From positions 124,001 through 188,000 of the forward strand of contig JADBXP010000001.1 of NCBI GenBank assembly GCA_020403455.1: a DNA stretch of 64,000 nt, given 5' to 3'. Positions within the stretch are counted from its first letter, which is position 1. Each line of letters opens with the position of its first letter. Of the stretch, positions 57,874 through 64,000 are shown piece by piece. Both the position numbers and the translations under genes were made by a program. The notes below the pieces were generated by a model. The model was given only the letters and a program-made list of their open reading frames with translations, was not told where the DNA came from and did not search any database. Origin of the DNA: Chitinophagaceae bacterium (GTDB taxonomy: Bacteria; Bacteroidota; Bacteroidia; Chitinophagales; Chitinophagaceae).

Positions 57874-60351
57874 ATGAATAAAACTTTTTGCTTTCTTTTT
57901 TTTCTGGTCATTGCCTTTTTTTCTGCTCAAACCATCCATGCTGCTGAAGTAAAGGGGTATGTGAAAGACTCTACCGGACAGGTACTCCCCTTTTCCTCCG
58001 TTCTTGTAAAAGGTACAACCCGGGGCGTTTCTGCCAACGGAAAAGGGTATTATCAGATACAACTCAATCCGGGAGAGTATACGCTGGTATGTCAATACAT
58101 TGGATTTACAACAGTGGAAAAAAAGATTAGAATTGGGAAAGAAGATCTGCAATTGGATTTCGTACTTAGTCCGCGACAATATCAATTAGCCCAGGTAGAA
58201 GTTAGTTCCGGCGGAGAAGATCCTGCCTATCCCATCATACGGAAAGCTATTGCAGCCCGCAAGGTCCACTTGCAGGAGTTAAGAGCTTATCAATGTGAGG
58301 TGTATGTAAAAGGGCAACTGCAACTGAGGAAATATCCTAAAAGATTGTTCGGACAGAAAGTAACTTTCGTAGAGGGAGATACAGTTGATGGAGATACTAC
58401 CAAGAAAAGGATGATTTATCTGTCTGAATCGCTCACCCGATTGTCGGTGGACAGCAATGGGAAAAACAAGGTAGAGGTAGTTTCAACAAGGGTCAGTGGC
58501 AGCAGCAGCGGATTCGGTTTCAATACACCACAAGACATCAACTTTTATAGGAATGTCATTCAAGTAGGGGAGGGTTTAAATCCTCGTGGATTCATCTCAC
58601 CCATTTCAGCCGGAGCCCTGAATTATTATCGCTATAAATTCGAAGGAACATTTTTTGAGAATGGCATTGAAGTCAATCGCATCAAGGTAACACCCAAGCG
58701 TACTTATGAGCCACTTTTTACAGGTTATATCAACATCACCGAGGGTGACTGGTACATACACAGTGTTGATCTGATGTTGTTGAAAAAGCAGCAACTTGAA
58801 TTATTAGATACGTTGCGCATTGTACAACAACAGGTGCCCACGGGTAGTACCTGGGTTATTAAAAACCAGGTATTCTATCCTTCCGGAAAAATATTGGGCT
58901 TCGATTTTTTCGGCAACTTTTTAGAAGTATATGACCAGTTTAATCTCCAACCACGCTTTACCAAAAAATTCTTCGATAACACAATCATAAAGTTCTACGA
59001 CAGCTCGAATAAAAAATCTGCCGCTTATTGGGACAGTATTCGTCCGGTACCACTGCTGTCAGAAGAAGTGCGGGATTATCAGAAGAAAGATAGCCTGGAA
59101 CAGGTGAGAAAACAACCCGCCTACCTAGATTCACTCGATAAAGTCAGGAACAAAATCACTGTAGGAAACATTTTATTAACCGGAAAAACTTTTTCAAAGC
59201 TCAAGACCAAAGAATTATTTAGTATAGATCCAATTATTAATTCAGTGGATTACAACACGGTTGAAGGACTGGTGCTGAAGACTGCGCCAAGCTATAACAA
59301 GCGCTGGGAAGACAGAAAGCTTTTAGCCATAACCCCAACAATACGTTATGGATTCGACAACAAGCATCTCAATGCTTCTCTCGGTGCTTCCTATTTTTGG
59401 GGAGGACAAGAGAGGAAATCGGTTGGGGTAAGTTTCGGTAGTGCAGTGTACCAATTCAACCCATCGAATCCTATTGATGAAAGAAGCAACACATTCGCTA
59501 CTCTCTTATATGGGGCTAACCACATGAAAATTTTTGAGGCCAAATTTTTCAATTTGAACACTTCCATTCGTTTAAGGGAAGGTATCAACCTGACAGCGTC
59601 ATTCCGTTTTCAAGACCGTTATCCTCTGAGAAACCTCACGAATCCTGCCAATTGGAGCAATCCTTTTAATAGAACTTATACCCCCAATGACCCGGGGGAA
59701 ACAGCAGGTACACCTATGCCCCGCCACCAGGCAACACAAATGCGGGTAGGTTTGACCTGGAGACCCGGTGGCAAATACATCGAACTTCCCAATGCCAGAA
59801 TATTGGCGGAGACAGCCTATCCGACCATTTCTGCCTCGTTCACTTCGGGAATTTCTGGATGGTTTGGAAGTGATGTTCAATTTAATCGCTGGTCACTGGG
59901 TATCAATGAAGAAATTAATCTGAAAACCGGAGGCAGCTTAGAATACAACCTGGTGGCAGCAGGATTTATTGGTCAAACCAGGGCGTATCTTCCGGATTTC
60001 CTGCACATCAATGGTAACCAAACAATTGTTGCTAATCCGTTCATGAGTTCATTTCAGCTGGCACCCTATTATCAATTCAGTAACCAATCTGATTTTATGT
60101 TAGAAGGCCATATTGAATATAAATTGAACGGGTTGCTCTCCAACAAAATACCGGGATTTAAAAAGTTGAATTGGTTTTTTGTAACAGGTTGCAATCTGTT
60201 GCACATTCGTGGGGTCACCAATTATGCGGAGGCTTATTTCGGGATCAACAATATTTTGAAAGTAATTCAGGTAACTTATGTCAGGGGCTTCCAGAATTCT
60301 AAAGAACCTCTTTCCGGGATTCGCATGGCCTTGCCTCTGTTTGACCGGTAG
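57874..60351 (+). CDS. DUF5686 / carboxypeptidase-regulatory-like domain outer-membrane protein
   Basis: AAEVKGYVKDSTGQVLPFSSVLVKGTTRGVSANGKGYYQIQLNPGEYTLVCQYIGF; AYPIIRKAIAARKVHLQELRAYQCEVYVKGQLQ. Confidence 0.85.
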   Translation: MNKTFCFLFFLVIAFFSAQTIHAAEVKGYVKDSTGQVLPFSSVLVKGTTRGVSANGKGYYQIQLNPGEYTLVCQYIGFTTVEKKIRIGKEDLQLDFVLSPRQYQLAQVEVSSGGEDPAYPIIRKAIAARKVHLQELRAYQCEVYVKGQLQLRKYPKRLFGQKVTFVEGDTVDGDTTKKRMIYLSESLTRLSVDSNGKNKVEVVSTRVSGSSSGFGFNTPQDINFYRNVIQVGEGLNPRGFISPISAGALNYYRYKFEGTFFENGIEVNRIKVTPKRTYEPLFTGYINITEGDWYIHSVDLMLLKKQQLELLDTLRIVQQQVPTGSTWVIKNQVFYPSGKILGFDFFGNFLEVYDQFNLQPRFTKKFFDNTIIKFYDSSNKKSAAYWDSIRPVPLLSEEVRDYQKKDSLEQVRKQPAYLDSLDKVRNKITVGNILLTGKTFSKLKTKELFSIDPIINSVDYNTVEGLVLKTAPSYNKRWEDRKLLAITPTIRYGFDNKHLNASLGASYFWGGQERKSVGVSFGSAVYQFNPSNPIDERSNTFATLLYGANHMKIFEAKFFNLNTSIRLREGINLTASFRFQDRYPLRNLTNPANWSNPFNRTYTPNDPGETAGTPMPRHQATQMRVGLTWRPGGKYIELPNARILAETAYPTISASFTSGISGWFGSDVQFNRWSLGINEEINLKTGGSLEYNLVAAGFIGQTRAYLPDFLHINGNQTIVANPFMSSFQLAPYYQFSNQSDFMLEGHIEYKLNGLLSNKIPGFKKLNWFFVTGCNLLHIRGVTNYAEAYFGINNILKVIQVTYVRGFQNSKEPLSGIRMALPLFDR

Positions 60352-60469
60352 TTATCTCTGATACGGTGAAAATTAGTTATTTTTGTAGTCATTTTGGCTG
60401 CCCTGCCAGCAGCTCTTTTTCTCAAAGAACTCTCATTCCCCATTGAATGATTGTCTAAAATGACTGAAT

Positions 60470-61510
60470 ATGCCCCTTTTGCACAACCGGGTTTCCAACG
60501 CTGAGCTCAAACAGCGACTCATGCAGGAAACGTTCTCCCGCATCACCATCAGTTTCTATAAGTACGTACCTATTGTAAACCCTCAGGAGTTCAGGGATGA
60601 ATTGTACAAACAATTCAGTTCCCTGAATGTGTTTGGGCGCATCTATATCGCTCATGAAGGAATCAATGCACAGGTTAGCATTCCTGAAAATGCTTTTGAG
60701 TCATTTCGCGATTATTTATATGCAATTCCTGGTTGGAATGGACTTCGCCTCAATAGAGCAGTTGATGATGATGGAAAGAGTTTTTGGGTATTGGCTATCA
60801 AGGTCCGGGATAAAATAGTTGCTGATGGAATCAATGATCCCTCATTCTCCATGGAGAACAAAGGAAAATATGTCGATGCTGCCAACATGAATCGCTTGTT
60901 GGACGACCCGGATACGATAGTTGTTGATATGCGCAATCACTATGAATATGAAGTAGGACATTTTGAGCGTGCCATTGAGATCCCATCGGATACTTTTAGA
61001 GAACAACTTCCCATGGCATGTGAAATGCTGAAAGGAAACGAGGAGAAGAATATTATAATGTATTGTACCGGCGGAATCAGGTGTGAAAAGGCAAGTGCCT
61101 TTCTTCTACACAACGGGTTTACCAACGTTTTTCACCTGGAAGGTGGCATTATTAAATATGCACAAGATGCTAAGTCCCAAGGATTAGAGTTGAAATTTCA
61201 TGGAAAGAACTTTGTATTTGATAATCGCCTGGGGGAAAGAATTACAGATGAAGTTATTTCCACTTGTCATCAATGTGGAAATGTATGCGACAGACACGTC
61301 AACTGTGAAAATGCAGGTTGCCACCTTTTATTCATACAATGTGATGCTTGTTACCAAAAAATGGCAGGGTGTTGCAGTGATGCCTGTAAGGAAACTATTC
61401 ACTTGCCTCTTGAGCGGCAACAACAATTGAGGTCAGGGGTAGATAGGGGACGAAATATTTTCAATAAAAGCAGGGAGCGGCTTAGACCCAGAATCAACAG
61501 ATCTTCGTGA
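60470..61510 (+). CDS. trhO: Oxygen-dependent tRNA uridine(34) hydroxylase, rhodanese family (TrhO/YceA)
   Basis: [76 protein letters not shown]-terminal Cys cluster. Confidence 0.93.
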   Translation: MPLLHNRVSNAELKQRLMQETFSRITISFYKYVPIVNPQEFRDELYKQFSSLNVFGRIYIAHEGINAQVSIPENAFESFRDYLYAIPGWNGLRLNRAVDDDGKSFWVLAIKVRDKIVADGINDPSFSMENKGKYVDAANMNRLLDDPDTIVVDMRNHYEYEVGHFERAIEIPSDTFREQLPMACEMLKGNEEKNIIMYCTGGIRCEKASAFLLHNGFTNVFHLEGGIIKYAQDAKSQGLELKFHGKNFVFDNRLGERITDEVISTCHQCGNVCDRHVNCENAGCHLLFIQCDACYQKMAGCCSDACKETIHLPLERQQQLRSGVDRGRNIFNKSRERLRPRINRSS

Positions 61511-61550
61511 AAGGAATGTTTAAAAAAGATGTAGTAAAGCGCAGCTACAA

Positions 61551-62483
61551 TTATTGAATCTCCATTCTTAACAATTCCTGCCTGATACATTTTTCTAATT
61601 GATCATCGGTTAAATCTACAGGCATGAAAGTGCTACCGGTTACTTTTTCATATAACTCAATGTATCTGTTGCTGATGGTCTGAATCCATTCGTCACTCAT
61701 AGCAGGAACCTGCTGCCCCTCCTTGCCCATGAAATTATTAGCCATGAGCCATTCCCGAACAAATTCTTTGCTAAGCTGCAATTGTTTTTCCCCTTTCAAC
61801 TGCCGTTCTTCAAATCCATCCAGGTGAAAATAGCGCGAGGAGTCAGGAGTGTGTACCTCATCCATCAGATAAATTTCATCACCAATTTTTCCGAATTCAT
61901 ACTTGGTGTCTGCCAGAATCAGTCCTCTTTCATTGGCCATCTGTCTGCCGCGCCCGAATAATGCCAAAGTATATTGTTGCAAAATTTCCCATTCTGATTC
62001 GGTTGCCAAACCCTGTTGAATGATTTCCTTGGGGCTTATGTCTTCATCATGGCCCTGGGCGGCCTTGGTAGAAGGGGTAATAATGGGCTGGGGGAAATAG
62101 TCATTTTCTTTCAGTCCATCAGGTAGAGTGGCACCACAGAGGATCCTGCTACCGCTCTGATAGGTTCGCCAGGCATGACCTACCAGGTTGCCCCTAACCA
62201 CCATTTCAATTTTGAAAGGGGTACATTTTCTGCCTACTGCAGCCCTCGGTGCGGGGGTGGAAATCAACCAGTTAGGACAAATATCGCGGGTGGAGTTCAG
62301 CATGTAAGCTGCTATCTGATTGAGTACCTGCCCTTTATAGGGTATTGGGCGCGGCAAAATCACATCAAATGCGGAAATACGGTCACTGGCCACCATTACC
62401 AGCCAATCCTGACCGATATAATAGACATCGCGCACTTTTCCACTGTAAAAACCGGTTTGTTGAGGGAAGGATAGGAAATTCAT
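61551..62483 (-). CDS. purC: Phosphoribosylaminoimidazole-succinocarboxamide synthase
   Basis: GKVRDVYYIGQDWLVMVASDRISAFDVILPRPIPYKGQVLNQIAAYM; LADTKYEFGKIGDEIYLMDEVHTPDSSRYF. Confidence 0.96.
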   Translation of the reverse strand: MNFLSFPQQTGFYSGKVRDVYYIGQDWLVMVASDRISAFDVILPRPIPYKGQVLNQIAAYMLNSTRDICPNWLISTPAPRAAVGRKCTPFKIEMVVRGNLVGHAWRTYQSGSRILCGATLPDGLKENDYFPQPIITPSTKAAQGHDEDISPKEIIQQGLATESEWEILQQYTLALFGRGRQMANERGLILADTKYEFGKIGDEIYLMDEVHTPDSSRYFHLDGFEERQLKGEKQLQLSKEFVREWLMANNFMGKEGQQVPAMSDEWIQTISNRYIELYEKVTGSTFMPVDLTDDQLEKCIRQELLRMEIQ

Positions 62484-62630
62484 GGTACAAATCTAATCGG
62501 CTGTTTTCGTATTTGTTTCCTCCTTATCTTTGTTTTTTCTTAACAATTCATGTTGGGTTGTGGACAAATATTATTTTTACCACAATTTTGCATGTATTAC
62601 TTTTAGAATAATTCAAAAACCTAGCCCTTT

Positions 62631-64000
62631 ATGAAACCAGTTTTCAAGTTCTTAACCATGCTTGTTCTGGGTAGTTTCTTAACCGGATCTGCCTTGGCAC
62701 AGGGTTCCACTGTTCTTTCCGGAACGGTAAAAAACACCAAGTCCCGTGAAGGACTTTCAGCGATTTCCGTAACCGTTAAGGGAGGAACCGCCGGAACCTA
62801 CACGGATGACAAGGGAAATTTCAAGTTCACTACAACACAGAAATTTCCCCTGACCCTCGTATTCTCTTCCATTGGATTTGCCTCTAAAGAGGTGGTAGTG
62901 AACTCAGCAGGTCAGGATCTGGATGTTGATTTATCTCCTTCCTACACCCTTGGTGAGGAGGTAGTTGTTGCCGCCTCCCGCGTACCTGAAAGAATCTTAG
63001 AATCCCCCGTGTCTATCGAGCGCATCGGAACTACTGCCATCAGAAACACACCGGCTTCCAATTACTATGACATGTTGACTAACCTGAAAGGTGTTGACGT
63101 GGTTGTTGCGAGTCTTACTTTCCGCAGTGTGGGTACCCGTGGTTTTAATAGCAGCGGTAATATTCGCCTGAATCAGTTGATCGACGGTATGGATAACCAG
63201 GCTCCCGGTTTGAACTTCGCTGTTGGTAGCATTATCGGTTTAACTGAACTCGACGTAGATAATATGGAATTGTTGCAAGGTGCTTCTTCAGCCCTTTACG
63301 GTTCCGGTGGTATGAATGGTACTGTTTTGATCAACAGCAAGAATCCATTCAAATACCAGGGTCTTAGCTTCCAGATCAAACAAGGAGTAAACCACGTAGA
63401 TGGTTTTCAGCGCCCCCGTTCCCCATTCTTTGATTGGAGCTTCCGCTGGGCTAAGAAAATAAATGAGAAGTTTGCATTCAAGATCAGCGGTCAGTTTATT
63501 CAGGCACAGGACTGGTTGGCTAACCAAAATAACAACTACAACAGAAATGCTACTGCATCCAATCCTTACGGTGTTGGAGTTACAGGTAACAGATTGAGTG
63601 ACCCCAATTATGATGGTGTGAATGTGTATGGTGATGAAACTACCTCTTCTTTAGCAGCTGTTCGTGATGGTGTATTCGCGCAATTGGCAGGTGCATTTGG
63701 TCCAGCTTGGAATACCGTATTAGGTAATTCAACTGCTTTTCTGAATGCTTCTCCTGCGGCTACCATCAATGACTTTAATTTCTGGCTCAATGCCAATGGA
63801 TTGAGTTCTTTGGTAAATACCGGAGCCACTCCCATTATTTATGGTCACGCACGTAACTACTTTACTGGTGTTAATGTGAGCAGAACAGGTTATGAAGAAA
63901 GAGATATTATCAATCCTACTACCCTGAATGCTAAATTCACCGGAGGTCTCTTTTACAAACTAAATGCTAATACTGAAGCATCATTACAAGCTTATTGGGG
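62631..64000 (+). CDS. TonB-dependent receptor (3' end outside window)
   Basis: Translated by hand: MKPVFKFLTMLVLGSFLTGSALAQGSTVLSGTVKNTKSREGLSAISVTVKGGTAGTYTDDKGNFKF...FRSVGTRGFNSSGNIRLNQLIDGMDNQAPGLNF...ELLQGASSALYGSGGMNGTVLINSKNPF; open to window end. Confidence 0.92.
   Translation, partial: MKPVFKFLTMLVLGSFLTGSALAQGSTVLSGTVKNTKSREGLSAISVTVKGGTAGTYTDDKGNFKFTTTQKFPLTLVFSSIGFASKEVVVNSAGQDLDVDLSPSYTLGEEVVVAASRVPERILESPVSIERIGTTAIRNTPASNYYDMLTNLKGVDVVVASLTFRSVGTRGFNSSGNIRLNQLIDGMDNQAPGLNFAVGSIIGLTELDVDNMELLQGASSALYGSGGMNGTVLINSKNPFKYQGLSFQIKQGVNHVDGFQRPRSPFFDWSFRWAKKINEKFAFKISGQFIQAQDWLANQNNNYNRNATASNPYGVGVTGNRLSDPNYDGVNVYGDETTSSLAAVRDGVFAQLAGAFGPAWNTVLGNSTAFLNASPAATINDFNFWLNANGLSSLVNTGATPIIYGHARNYFTGVNVSRTGYEERDIINPTTLNAKFTGGLFYKLNANTEASLQAYW

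Overview
The window is a 64-kb chromosomal segment from a Bacteroidota member. A Chitinophagaceae-like origin is my inference from SusC/SusD proteins, TonB receptors, TAnnTTTG promoters and protein style. It is mostly dense housekeeping genes: purS, rsmI, rsmG, tgt, an LptF/G permease, gltA, fmt, an FKBP-type PPIase, pepT, prmC, ribD, a Mrp-type ATPase, cmk, ispH, trhO and purC. Envelope and nutrient-uptake genes are interspersed. Accessory content lies mainly at 8.7-30 kb: a tRNA-Ala followed by a partial duplicated tRNA remnant with a palindrome; a SusC/SusD/DUF4397/fasciclin operon; a subclass B1 metallo-beta-lactamase with a complete ligand set; a TonB receptor next to an apparently exported glutamate-racemase homologue; and a GMC/Gfo-Idh-MocA/nucleoside-type MFS/ThuA cluster. 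I saw no CRISPR array, rRNA, transposase, integrase, prophage or recognised defence system. A recurring cross-window signal is an exact Bacteroidota -7 box (TAnnTTTG) exactly 4 nt before the start codon of several housekeeping genes, which suggests leaderless mRNAs. All family calls are by eye from the translations; no searches were run.
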